Below, one piece after another: positions 50,501 to 59,511 of a stretch of DNA of 64,000 nt (the first letter of the stretch is position 1; each line of letters begins with the position of its first letter). The DNA is from Tranzscheliella williamsii (lineage: Eukaryota; Basidiomycota; Ustilaginomycetes; Ustilaginales; Ustilaginaceae). The notes beneath the pieces were generated by a model, which saw nothing but the letters and a program-made list of their open reading frames with translations, made no database searches and was not told where the DNA came from. Made by a program: the position numbers and the translations under genes. Where the stretch lies: assembly GCA_023212725.1 (NCBI GenBank), contig JALBYF010000072.1, positions 22,645-86,644 of the forward strand, written 5' to 3'.

Positions 50501-51259
50501 AAGGTGGCCATCGCCGATATCCGGGACCAGCTGACAGAGATGGACATCAAGGAGCTGAGCCTGCTGCGCGACCTTCGGCACGAGAACATTGTCCGGTTCA
50601 TCGGCGTCAGCATCCCGGAAGAACCGCGCCATGTACCCTGCATGATTGTGAGCGAGCTATGCTCGAATGGCGACCTGTTTGACTATGTGCGCAACACGGC
50701 GGCGCCGTGCGATGCCGAGGTCTTTCGCATTTTGCTCGAGATGGCGCGCGGGCTGGAATACCTGCACACGCGGACGCCAGCGATCATCCACCGGGACTGC
50801 AAGTCTACAAACGTGCTTATCACGCGGCGCAGGACAGCCAAGATCAATGACTTTGGCCTGGCGCGCGTCCGAAACACGTCTCGCTCGATGATGCGCTCGC
50901 TGGTCGGCACCGTCAACTGGCAGGCCGTCGAGCTGTGGGTGCCCAAGCCGAACTACAACGAGAAGGTCGATGTCTGGTCTGCCGGCATGACGTTCTGGGA
51001 GACGCTCCAGTGGCACCAACCCGAAAAGAAGTATCCGTTCCAGGGCATGAACGAGCATCAGATCTACCAGGACGTCGGCCAGAAGAAGCAGCGCCCCTAC
51101 ACCGGCGCCATACGCCGCCAGTTCGGCGACGAAATCGTCGAGCTCCTCGACCGCATGTGGGACCACTCCCCCAAGAACCGACCGAGCATGTCCCAGGTCT
51201 GCAGCCAGCTCGAAGAGCTCATCAAGATGAAGAAGGCCGCCGCCAAGGCCAAGCACTAG
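47552..51259 (+). CDS. TKL-like protein kinase with SAP-like motifs and displaced catalytic lysine, 1235 aa
   Basis: The start is ATG 47552 (MVATSRSRQ); the longer frame opens on TTG. The N-terminal 950 residues are disordered, Ser/Arg-rich and acidic, with two SAP-like helix pairs: WQLHRLKKDELVQLN (about 300) and SLARLRKQELEELCQ with KKADLIHRLLHW (about 793-832). The kinase domain is at about 957-1230. The glycine loop is GSGGFKDVYVG; the usual VAIK lysine is Ala988 (VAIADIR). Lys968 in the loop occupies the position used by WNK kinases. The HRD motif (HRDCKSTNV, Asp1082), the DFG motif (NDFGLA, Asp1100) and the region GTVNWQAVELW, corresponding to APE, are present. The rest looks tyrosine-kinase-like (TKL). 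Substrates are unknown; SAP-like helices hint at chromatin association. This is a candidate active kinase rather than a pseudokinase. Confidence 0.87.
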   Translation: MVATSRSRQALSPLPQNQSASALVAPLPSSPMQAKASASQSTLLRTRHPSLQAKLAQASSTLLQSPTLLQQAVCFIELDTESIAASQSMHSSRIRAGLKRKKKAGGIDTKQQSSSNNTSSHHRSREALPGLGIRRTSTRTARPVEPVTSPHLLRDHKPSSSASDRSDWSSIASLSPTSSRSMSLFLSDDRHPAHACASSHPPTRRSSRGSLHNTLHSLTLDDRSPPRAAVDNTGRSVSQEQSNRRRRNAAMETRRRQNPPQRASSASKLQTSSAVESDRSTNSDDDDAEVQQERLITAAPTWQLHRLKKDELVQLNLAAGSWVSHPSDKDLEVMTKHDLVNSIITCRSRLDRVPSKPSSSASSSSAFSRAREELHDNDALDQWSASSSRRKARHYGSLGVSATDKLTRQEQDFSDDSNEAGGEETEAEHGRALRIRRTGARASSPSQPPAPLRRMDSSVFDEQEPVKPAPPPRRQLRDRTILRGPARRVRHPNSSEVHSASTSSSIFGGRSSRTSNTSHSPFLARLQHNHFVASSPVRTRSRSSRSSFGIPSRRRVVTRAAAAAEALHAQASGRDATSSQNPMATPRLGRRRPRRAQKTVHFLASTAGNDDDWMEELSSDSEAVMVALGKGRAAPHSDYSDDGDAESGKSHGTGEGSRRVGSRRLPRDSGSAPDSTTSIGSGSHHSSTVSVEIPLLDGAEDEDTEMASSEEDVHDSPLKFRKLRNGKVRMLPSSLADRSASSAHDRPSDDVEMERADQDGSGDVTNTTAAAEGALKEHAVADVEGVQGAMVQPTYSSLARLRKQELEELCQHREVLVHVDDKKADLIHRLLHWHEKEQQNTGSVRNGNDDDDDDDAAGSDVSTVTATQQGEVTTRTPTKKRETRGHRKSAEMDSDQPLLLGANSHILNPGKLLTPPLSSNNEEANAPQVGDGVDELNGLDLESLNLTDKEIAPGKLVKLEKIGSGGFKDVYVGNYHISKTRVNKVAIADIRDQLTEMDIKELSLLRDLRHENIVRFIGVSIPEEPRHVPCMIVSELCSNGDLFDYVRNTAAPCDAEVFRILLEMARGLEYLHTRTPAIIHRDCKSTNVLITRRRTAKINDFGLARVRNTSRSMMRSLVGTVNWQAVELWVPKPNYNEKVDVWSAGMTFWETLQWHQPEKKYPFQGMNEHQIYQDVGQKKQRPYTGAIRRQFGDEIVELLDRMWDHSPKNRPSMSQVCSQLEELIKMKKAAAKAKH

Positions 51260-51927
51260 CCCTTCCTCTTCCTTTCCTTTTCCCGTCTCCTCTCCTACCC
51301 GTTCCCTGTTCCCTTCTATGTCTCCTCTGCATCGATACGAAGCATGCGCAGCGCCCGTCACATCGGCTCTGCTGCCTTGCTGCTCCCCAGTTCCCACGCA
51401 AACCCTACGCTACTATCGCATTGTCCTTACCGTCTCGTCCTCGCATCTCGGTCGCGCAACCCATGTATCCGTACCATCCAATTATCATCCACAGTATCCT
51501 CAGACTCAGTCACAATGCGCCTGTGATTCACAAGGGCATCGGTTTCCCACTCCATGGGCGTAATCTAACATCGAAGCGTGTCGTAGGTCAACCCGAAAGG
51601 TGACACGTGTAAAAAAGGAGTGCGGCTGGTGCTGCTTGTTTCGCCCGAGAAGAAGAAGATGAAGGCAGCGGGGTTAGGCAGGCCAGCCAAGGCCGATCGA
51701 AGCGTCCAGCGAAACTGGCGCGGTTGCCAGCACCTCCATCGTCTTGCTGTACATTGTCGCTGCAGGAAGAGCAGCGTTGGCGAGCCTTTTCTACGAACGG
51801 TATCGCTGGGTAAGCGCTTGACGCTTTTAAGAACCACGCGCTACGTATCTAGCCACGGCCAAGGCGCGGCGCCCACTACTCTACCGACTCGGACTGCAGC
51901 CACGGCGCGAGGAGCAGCGGTGAAAAG
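51260..51927. promoter_or_regulatory. Intergenic region between the kinase gene and SEC66
   Basis: This is 668 bases; the first 200 are C/T-rich 3' UTR-like sequence. No gene with recognisable features. Confidence 0.45.
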
Positions 51928-52875
51928 ATGGCGGTCTCGGTGTTGGTGCCGATCGGGTATGTCGCCACGCTGGTGATGTCGATGCTGGTGTTCTCGCGGA
52001 TCTACCGGCGGCGGTCGGCGCTGAATCTGGCCAAGTCCTACTCGCCATGGTTCCCGGAGGGCCACGAGGCGCGGGATATTTACCAGACGCTTGTGGCGGC
52101 GGAGCCGGCGGTGTCGGAGGCGGTGTTGAAGGCGGCGCTGCTGCACCGTGCGATGGCGGATGTGCGGCGCATCATCCGGATGCGCGACGACAAGCAGGCG
52201 CTCGCGACTCTGCTGCAGAAGGGCTCGATCGGCGACGAGACAATGGCGCGCTTCAATGTCGCCGAGAAGGAGCTCGAGGCCGAGATCCTCGACGTTGTCT
52301 CCGAGGCCAACACGTTCCGCGAGGGCTGGGGCCAGCTCATCTTCCCCACCGCCAGCGAAATGGTCGCGCACCTCAAGCACAAGGAGATCTACTATGCCAT
52401 CGCGCGCCAGCGTGAAGCTGAGGCCGACCGCCTTCGCGCCGAGGGCAAGCCCCTCCCCGTCCCCACCGTCACCCTACCCCCCCTCGTCACCCCCCCCGGC
52501 ACCAAGATCGAAATCGCCCCCGCGTCCAACGGCGCCGGCGCCGCATCGCCAGCAGCAGGCCCCCCTCCCCCCGGCGGGGCCAATGGCCAGGGCATCAGCT
52601 TGCCCCTGATCGGCTCGGGACCCGACGCGATGATCCAGCTTCCCGACGGCATGCAGGTGCCCCCGGCGCTCCTAGCTGCCGTCATGCAGAACCAGCTGCC
52701 GCCGAACCTGCCGCCACGCCAAGTGGCTGCGCTGATGCAGGCGCGTGCGCAGCTGCTAGAATTGCAGAAACAGGCCGAAGCGCAAACACAGACGCATCCA
52801 GAACAGGCCCCGGCGACCACGGCGGCAGAAGCCGGCTCCAAGGTCGCCACCGTCGAGGACGGCGAGGACGCCTAG
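51928..52875 (+). CDS. SEC66: Sec66/Sec71, Sec63-complex subunit for post-translational ER import, 315 aa
   Basis: ATG at 51928. One membrane span near the N-terminus (about 3-23, VSVLVPIGYVATLVMSMLVF) followed by SRIYRRRSALNLAKSYSPWFPE. The conserved cytosolic domain has ARDIYQTLVA, VLKAALLHRAMADVRRIIRMRDDKQALATLL, GSIGDETMARFNVAEKELEAEI and EANTFREGWGQLIFPTASEM. Sec66 joins Sec62/63/72 at the ER membrane and helps post-translational translocation. Yeast Sec66 has 206 residues; the extra ~110 residues here are a Pro/Gly/Gln-rich C-terminal tail. Confidence 0.94.
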   Translation: MAVSVLVPIGYVATLVMSMLVFSRIYRRRSALNLAKSYSPWFPEGHEARDIYQTLVAAEPAVSEAVLKAALLHRAMADVRRIIRMRDDKQALATLLQKGSIGDETMARFNVAEKELEAEILDVVSEANTFREGWGQLIFPTASEMVAHLKHKEIYYAIARQREAEADRLRAEGKPLPVPTVTLPPLVTPPGTKIEIAPASNGAGAASPAAGPPPPGGANGQGISLPLIGSGPDAMIQLPDGMQVPPALLAAVMQNQLPPNLPPRQVAALMQARAQLLELQKQAEAQTQTHPEQAPATTAAEAGSKVATVEDGEDA

Positions 52876-54435
52876 ATGGCAGCGCTGGCAGACCAGCCAT
52901 GTTCCACCCGGACGGTGCGCGTTTACGCCCTGCACCGCGACATGGCTCCCTACCCCATGCGTCAGCTAGCTGCTTGCTGTAGCCGGTCCGCGCGCAATGA
53001 ATCCTTCCCGACCGGGCTTATCCCAGGCTGGCACCACGGTGCGGATGAGAAGTAGGATGTGAAATCGCGTTGTCACACTCGACACCCTCATGACTGCTAA
53101 CTCTCTCACACTCATCACTTCCAACTGCCAACAACATGTCTGCACCATGGTGGGTGGGAGGCGTCCTCGTCGATCTAACAGCGCCGCCGGGCGCTCGCCA
53201 GCGTCATACTGTAGGAGACGCACCGTGCGGACAACTGGGTAGAGCTTGTTGAGCAGCGACGGTAGCGCCTAGTTGGGCGATGCGCTGCCGCTGTGTATGC
53301 AAGGTGCGAGACGGTCGCTGCGATAAGCTGCCGCAGCTGTGGGGGACCGTGTCCTCAACACGTTAGATTCTAAGTCAAGTGTGAGTGTGAGTGTGAGTGT
53401 GAGTGTGAGTGTGGGTGGCCGAGGCGCACTGCGATAGATGAAGAAGCGCAGTTGCTTGCTACCGTCACAGCCCGAGCCACGGCGCCAGCGATGCAGCCAT
53501 GATACCGTCACAGCGAGCCAGCCGTGCAACGCTCACCCCCAAGCGTCGAGCGCGTCGCCACCGCCTCGCCCGGAAGAGCGCCGCAGCCCACCCGTTCACC
53601 AACAATTGCACCCAACCCTGCCACCGTGGATCATATCTCCCCTTTCCAACTTGGCGCGCCCGCCCATTTGTAATTCCCACTTTCGCAGACGCATCCATTT
53701 CTGCACTTTCCCACGCAACCGTTTATCGCATACACCGATCATGGATTACGACAATGCCGAATGGACGCTCGCTTTTTGTCGCGGTAACACGCGGTAACAC
53801 TTTGGGATTGCAATGGAAAGCAGCATTCATTTCACATTTGGTGATGGCGATTAACACAAGCATTTCCACAAGCATTCACAATTTAGATCTGTTGACTGTG
53901 AATGAATGGGATTGATGGATGTGAAATGCGAATGCGGTTGCGGTTGGCTTGCGTTGCGCCATGTTAAGATCTCGTTCATGATGCTCATCACCATCCACAT
54001 CGCTCATCTCGCTCATCATCTCGCTCATCTTTTCACCCATCATCTTGCTCATCTCACTCATCTCACTGTTGCCTCTCGCATTGCCCTTCCTTTCCACAGT
54101 TCTCTTTCGCGCTGCCTCCGTCTGACATACGCACATCTATACCCTACGTTGATCTGTCTCGGCCGCTGCCTTCGTCTCGCTCAACAGCCATCGCATCCGC
54201 TCCTTCGCCACTGCATGTCTGTCGACCGCCGTCCTATCCAAAGTGCTTAGCCAGCGTAGAGAGATAGAGTTTTTTGAGCCCGATCTCGTTGCTCCTGACG
54301 GCTCGTAGAGACATGCCACTTTTCCGTGCACCCCTTCGCCCATCCCGCACTCAGCGTCTCACATAAGGCCAAAGCCCACCTTGTCGCAATTTCATCGACC
54401 CCCCATCGCCATTGTCCAGCTCTGTCGCCACAGCC
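52876..54435. other. Intergenic region with simple repeats
   Basis: This is 1.56 kb between SEC66 and the RasGEF gene. It holds a GTGAGT microsatellite (53379-53415), a doubled GCGGTAACAC (53779-53800), and an imperfect CTCATC(T/A) repeat (53990-54065). Short frames here derive from these repeats. No convincing gene; the end is the RasGEF promoter and leader. Confidence 0.45.
53379..53415 (+). repeat. (GTGAGT)n microsatellite
   Basis: Six near-perfect tandem copies of GTGAGT ending in GTGGGT. Confidence 0.95.
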
Positions 54436-57400
54436 ATGTCATCAGCGTCGACAGCAGCCTACAACCGTGGCCTGGCTCAACAGCATCAGCCTCAGACCCA
54501 AAACCAGCAGCAGCATCCACCACCACCCTCACAATCTGTTCCACCACCACAACAGCACCAGACGCCTTCCACGCCGTACCACGACACGGAAGACAATGAT
54601 GACAATTTGGAGGAGCCGCCGTCGTTCTTTGTGCGAGCACTGTACGACTTTGAATCCAATGATGCCAGCTCGCTATCCTTCCGCAAAGGCGCGCTCATCG
54701 AAGTCCTCACCCAGCTCGAATCCGGCTGGTGGGATGGCCTGCTCGACAACCAGATCCGAGGCTGGTTCCCGTCCAACTATGTCGAGCCCATCTCCGATCA
54801 AGAAGCCGAGTTGGAGCTCGTGGCGCGCGCACAGATGCAGGCTCACTACGCTGTCGATCTATCCTCTCCCTCCTCCCTCCAGTCCGACTCCTTTGCCCGC
54901 CTCGGCTTTGGCTCGGGTTTCGATGGTCTTCAGGCCCTCATCCGCGCCGACGGGCTCGGAAACAGCGATGCGTTCAGCCAGCTGGCCGAAGCAGCTATGC
55001 TCGATCCAAAGAGACGTGACTTCGATTCGACCCCGGATCGGTTCGCAGATCTCTCCCTTGCTGATCTGCCTGCATTGAAAGGAGCACAGCCTGTTGACCC
55101 CGCTTCTTCCATCCCTCCGCGCTCAGCCTTGGCCTCTGCCTCCATTGCGTTGCCCGCCGGTGATGATACAAACCACCCGACTCAGTCGTCCCAAGCGGTT
55201 GCCGAGCACGAAAGACTTAGGGCCGCCTCTACTTCCAACGCTGCCATCTCCCCCTTCGCGTCTTCCTCCTCCTCTGCGCTGTCTGCACTCGGGCGGCCGC
55301 GTGCTGCCACTGGCTCCCAAGCCGATGAGCACGACGCCTGGCTCCCCAAGTCCACCGAACGTGGCCAGATCGTCTATCACAATTCACGCACCGGCGCCAT
55401 CTCTACCCACATTCCCGAGGAGCTTGATGGCACCGCTGCGGAATCGGCCAAACCACCAGCCGTCCGTCTGCGACCTTATCCCTTGCTGCGGAACAGCTCT
55501 TCCGGACGCAACAGCTCCGCCGACTCCCGCAAGGATGCCGAGCTTACCTCCAAGTTGAGCCGACCCACTTCGCAGACCACCGACGATTCGCGCCCCTCCA
55601 CCGCCAGCAGCAACAAAACCGCTATTCTGATGGCAAGCGCTCCCTCGGTGCGCGCTCCTGCCAAAAATGCCGTCGAGCGCCTTCCTGATCCCGCTTCGGT
55701 GCCGAGACCGTGGAGGCTGCGTCTAACTGATGATGAGAGCTTCTTCTTTTTCGTCCACCGCGTCAGCAACGAGATCCGCTGGGACTATGCCGACCCGAAA
55801 TCCAAGCTCACTCTGCTCTCCAACATTGGTGCCAGCGCTCTGCAAGCCCAATCCCCTTCCTCTTCCGCATCGCAGATCCTCCAAGCTGAACGCAGCAAGG
55901 CTAAACAGTCAGAGTCGGAACGCGAGACTGCTGCACAAGATTTCGAGTCGGATGAGTCGGACTTGGACGGCGATCTTCATCCGCGTCTGCCTGGCAAGCC
56001 GCCGCAGCTGCGTCACAGCACGCAAGGCCAAGGTCCGCCCGGCACACCCGCCTTGTCCGCCATTGCTGATCATCCTGTTCTTACGCCCCCCAAGGTGGCG
56101 CCCTCCACGCTTCTCCACGAAGAGAAGTTGGCCCATGAACTGCAGAGGACGCTCATGCCAAGCCAGGTAAAGCCGATCAGTATTCACGTACGTCGCGCCA
56201 ACGAGGCGACTCGCCAGCTCGCCGACATCTCGGCCGAGCCAATTGGTACCAACGGTCTGGCAGCCGCCGATCAGGTTTTGTGGAGCCCTACCACCGAGGC
56301 CTACATGCCAAGGCTGGCGGCCGCTTCGGCCTCTGTCGTAGCGGCCATACGAGTTTTGCTGTTTGCCGCCGGCTCGCTCTCGCTATCGCCTACGGATCTT
56401 GCAGCCGTTTCGAACCTCGTAGCTCACTCGTCGAAGGCCACTTTGCCCTCGGGCCCACAGGCCCAGTTTGAGCGGCTCGTGCAAGGCTTGCACGGCTCCC
56501 TCGCGATGGACCCGTCCCAACTGCAAGCTGCTGGCGTTAGTGCAAAGGACGCACTCGCGACGACACCAATGCCCCTGCATCCCATCTGTAGGAAGCTCAA
56601 CTCGGGCGTTTCAAAGCTGGTCTTGTCGTCCCGGCAGGTCATCGACCACACCGTCACGCTGGCATCGTCGCCTTCGTCTGGGATGGAGAGCACCATGACG
56701 GATCTCGATGCCGACGTCTTCTCCAAACTCTACCAGTGCCGCCAGAGGCTCCGGGAAGACGCTCTGGAGCTGCTCAAATGGCTGCAGGCTTTCACCGCTG
56801 AGGCGGAAAAGTCTCGCGGCACCGCCTATGGCACTGCACATACCCGTGGTTGGCTCCGTCGCGCCGAGGGCAGCATCGAAAGCGACTTTGGCCTGAACGG
56901 CATCGGGCCCAACTCGTACGGAAGTGGTATGGCCGCTGGATGGCTCGGCAACGGTTTCGTCCTGCCTTCCAAGTACGAAGTCGCCTCGATTAAAGCCGAG
57001 ACGAGACCCTCGAGTGCCAGAAGCACCGCTCTAGAACATAGAAACGACGCCGACGCTGCCATTCTCAAGGGGGCCCACACCCTCCGCCGCCTTCCCACGC
57101 AGCTGCTGACCGAGCAGCAGCTCGTTCCTACGCTAAGAGAGGAACTCGAAAAGGTCGTGAGCGCCCGACAAGACATCGCTATGCCCAGCGAGCCTGTTGT
57201 CGGCAGAGATCAGATAACAACGCTTATTCGCTCCATCTCGCTCTTGCTCCAACGGGCTGGGGCTTTGATCCAGCGGATAGAGAGTATAGATATAGCTTCT
57301 TGCCTTGATGTCGATGGGCCGAACATCAAAGAGAGCAAGGCAACAGCCATCAACGAGCGCAATGCGTCTAATGCGGCCCAGGCCAAGGACCTGATGCGAA

Positions 57401-59511
57401 GGTTTGTCGTTCTCAAGCAGGCCTCCTACGATGCCTCGGTTTATCTCTTTTCCGCTCTGCAGAACTATCTATCTGGGACTGATGGCCGCCCACAGCGAGG
57501 TACTGCTGTCGCTCGGTGTGCCAACTATGTGATGCGGTCTTCTGACGCTCTCGTCCAAGCTCTCGAAGAGCTGGCCAAGCTGGCAGAACAACAGCTCAGG
57601 GACGCGTCGCCGTTCTTGGGTGCACGCGCGTTTGTGTATGGCTCGGACGAGGGTGTCACAGCGCCGACGACCGGCATATTTACGCGCAAGGTTAGCACGG
57701 CCAGCAACGGGCTGCATGAAGAAATGGAGGAAATGGCTCGCCACCCGCAAGACGACGATGGAGCGGCCAGCGAGGACGCCGACTTTATGTATCTCGGACC
57801 GGGCATCGTCGTTCCGAACGGACCCCGCTCGCGATCAGAAAGCCGCACCACCCTTGCTTCGCAAACCAATTCCACAGCGAATTCACCCGTCACGAGCGCC
57901 CCGCCTACGGGCCGTGGGGGCATTGCGAGCGGCTACAGGCAGCGTTCGACGTCGGTGACCACGGGTGGATCGGCCCGATCCATGCAGTCCTACACTGATT
58001 CTAGTCGCATGCTAAGTCGGCGCGGCACGCTGGTCGAAGGGCAGGCGACCGAGGGCGCTGCAGACGAAGGAGAGTCGGGTCAGTTCGGCCGCCGTTTCCG
58101 ACGGTTCCTCGGAGATGATGCCCAGCCTTCTAGCGCGCTTACCCACGACAGCGAGAATAGCGCTGCCACCGCGTCGACTTCCCGACGCAAGGAGGACGAA
58201 GTGCCCTGGTTCTTGGAGCCGGACTACATGGGCGATGACATCGTGATTGCCCAAGACGGATCGGTGAAGGGCGCAACCCTGGAAGCGCTGCTGGCGCGGC
58301 TGACGATGCATAACTCGTATGACGCTTCGTTCAACAACACTTTCCTCATGACCTACCGGTCCTTCACCACTACGCAGACGCTGCTCGACCTGCTCGCTCA
58401 GCGATTCCGCATCCGACCGCCCGAGTTCTTGTCCGAGGAGGAGCTAGCCCTTTGGATCGAGAAGAAACAGATCCCAATCCAGCTGCGTGTCTTCAACGTG
58501 CTCAAATCATGGCTGGAAACTCACTTCTACGAAGGCGAGGACGACATGTATCTCGACCAGGTGCGTAGGTTTGCCGTAGAAGAGATGGGCGAGACCGCTT
58601 CTATGAAGGCGCCAGCACAGCATTTGCTTCGACTGGTGGAGCGGCGGCAGGGCGAGGGCGAGCAGATGATACGCAAGATGGTCTTGCCCACGTCTGCGCC
58701 GGCGCCGATCCTGCCTAAGAATCTCAAGAAAATCAAGTTCCTCGAGATCGACCCGCTAGAGCTGGCGCGGCAGCTTACGCTCATCGAAAGCCGCCTCTAC
58801 AACAAAGTGAAGCCGGCCGAGTGTCTCGGGCTCAAATGGACCAAGCCGGACAACGTTGTGCATGCTAAGGGCATCATGGAAAGCATCACCACACACAACC
58901 GCATCTCGGCGTGGGTCGCCGAGCTGATCCTGCAGCAGGAAGATTTGAAGAAGCGCGCGGCGCTGATCAAGCATTTCATCATGATCGCCGATCGGTGCCG
59001 CAGCCTGAACAACTTTTCGGGCATGTGGGCGATCGTCTCGGCGCTGTCCACCGCGCCCGTCCATCGGCTGCGTCGGACGTGGGACGCGGTGAACCAGAAG
59101 AACGTCATGGTCTTTGAGAGCCTCGAGGCGCTCATGTCGGCGTCGCGCAATTGGGCAGTCTATCGGGAGACAATCCACAAGCTCAATCCGCCGTGCGTGC
59201 CCTTCCTGGGGCGCTATCTCGGCGACCTGACATTTATCGAGGACGGCAATCGCGACCGGCTCAAGGAGAACGACATGCTGATCAACTTTGGCAAGCGGCA
59301 AAAGTGCGCCGACGTGATCCGCGAGATTACGATCCACCAGTCGACGCCGTACAACTTGCAGGCCGTTCCTGCGTTGGAAAAGTATATCGAGTCGAACCTC
59401 GTCGACGCGCGCTCCGCCGATGAGCTCTACGAGCAGAGTCTCATGCTGGAGCCGCGCGAGCGCGAGGACGAGAAGATCGCACGCCTTCTGCAGGAGTCCG
59501 GTTTCCTATGA
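54436..59511 (+). CDS. CDC25: Cdc25-type Ras guanine-nucleotide exchange factor with SH3 and WW-like domains, 1691 aa
   Basis: The start is ATG 54436 (MSSASTAAYNRG); the frame opens earlier only on TTG. An SH3 domain lies at about 60-120 (FFVRALYDFESNDASSLSFR, WWDGLLDNQIRGWFPSNYVE). Two WW-like segments follow: WLPKSTERGQIVYHNSRTG (about 305) and WRLRLTDDESFFFFVHRVSN with IRWDYADP (about 420-450). The RasGEF N-terminal module is at about 1265-1390 (LEALLARLTMHNSYDASFNN, FLMTYRSFTTTQTLLDLL). The catalytic RasGEF domain is at about 1435-1670 (LEIDPLELARQLTLIESRLY, RISAWVAELILQQEDLKKRA, ALSTAPVHRLRRTWD, PCVPFLGRYLGDLTFIEDGN). It would load Ras with GTP, upstream of cAMP and MAPK signalling that governs dimorphism and mating in smuts. 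Single exon, typical for this group. Confidence 0.96.
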   Translation: MSSASTAAYNRGLAQQHQPQTQNQQQHPPPPSQSVPPPQQHQTPSTPYHDTEDNDDNLEEPPSFFVRALYDFESNDASSLSFRKGALIEVLTQLESGWWDGLLDNQIRGWFPSNYVEPISDQEAELELVARAQMQAHYAVDLSSPSSLQSDSFARLGFGSGFDGLQALIRADGLGNSDAFSQLAEAAMLDPKRRDFDSTPDRFADLSLADLPALKGAQPVDPASSIPPRSALASASIALPAGDDTNHPTQSSQAVAEHERLRAASTSNAAISPFASSSSSALSALGRPRAATGSQADEHDAWLPKSTERGQIVYHNSRTGAISTHIPEELDGTAAESAKPPAVRLRPYPLLRNSSSGRNSSADSRKDAELTSKLSRPTSQTTDDSRPSTASSNKTAILMASAPSVRAPAKNAVERLPDPASVPRPWRLRLTDDESFFFFVHRVSNEIRWDYADPKSKLTLLSNIGASALQAQSPSSSASQILQAERSKAKQSESERETAAQDFESDESDLDGDLHPRLPGKPPQLRHSTQGQGPPGTPALSAIADHPVLTPPKVAPSTLLHEEKLAHELQRTLMPSQVKPISIHVRRANEATRQLADISAEPIGTNGLAAADQVLWSPTTEAYMPRLAAASASVVAAIRVLLFAAGSLSLSPTDLAAVSNLVAHSSKATLPSGPQAQFERLVQGLHGSLAMDPSQLQAAGVSAKDALATTPMPLHPICRKLNSGVSKLVLSSRQVIDHTVTLASSPSSGMESTMTDLDADVFSKLYQCRQRLREDALELLKWLQAFTAEAEKSRGTAYGTAHTRGWLRRAEGSIESDFGLNGIGPNSYGSGMAAGWLGNGFVLPSKYEVASIKAETRPSSARSTALEHRNDADAAILKGAHTLRRLPTQLLTEQQLVPTLREELEKVVSARQDIAMPSEPVVGRDQITTLIRSISLLLQRAGALIQRIESIDIASCLDVDGPNIKESKATAINERNASNAAQAKDLMRRFVVLKQASYDASVYLFSALQNYLSGTDGRPQRGTAVARCANYVMRSSDALVQALEELAKLAEQQLRDASPFLGARAFVYGSDEGVTAPTTGIFTRKVSTASNGLHEEMEEMARHPQDDDGAASEDADFMYLGPGIVVPNGPRSRSESRTTLASQTNSTANSPVTSAPPTGRGGIASGYRQRSTSVTTGGSARSMQSYTDSSRMLSRRGTLVEGQATEGAADEGESGQFGRRFRRFLGDDAQPSSALTHDSENSAATASTSRRKEDEVPWFLEPDYMGDDIVIAQDGSVKGATLEALLARLTMHNSYDASFNNTFLMTYRSFTTTQTLLDLLAQRFRIRPPEFLSEEELALWIEKKQIPIQLRVFNVLKSWLETHFYEGEDDMYLDQVRRFAVEEMGETASMKAPAQHLLRLVERRQGEGEQMIRKMVLPTSAPAPILPKNLKKIKFLEIDPLELARQLTLIESRLYNKVKPAECLGLKWTKPDNVVHAKGIMESITTHNRISAWVAELILQQEDLKKRAALIKHFIMIADRCRSLNNFSGMWAIVSALSTAPVHRLRRTWDAVNQKNVMVFESLEALMSASRNWAVYRETIHKLNPPCVPFLGRYLGDLTFIEDGNRDRLKENDMLINFGKRQKCADVIREITIHQSTPYNLQAVPALEKYIESNLVDARSADELYEQSLMLEPREREDEKIARLLQESGFL

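Noticed and set aside
53743..53797. Mini frame MDYDNAEWTLAFC followed by a GTAACA donor-like site
   Set aside because: The donor word is part of a 10-bp duplication and no acceptor or second exon could be found.
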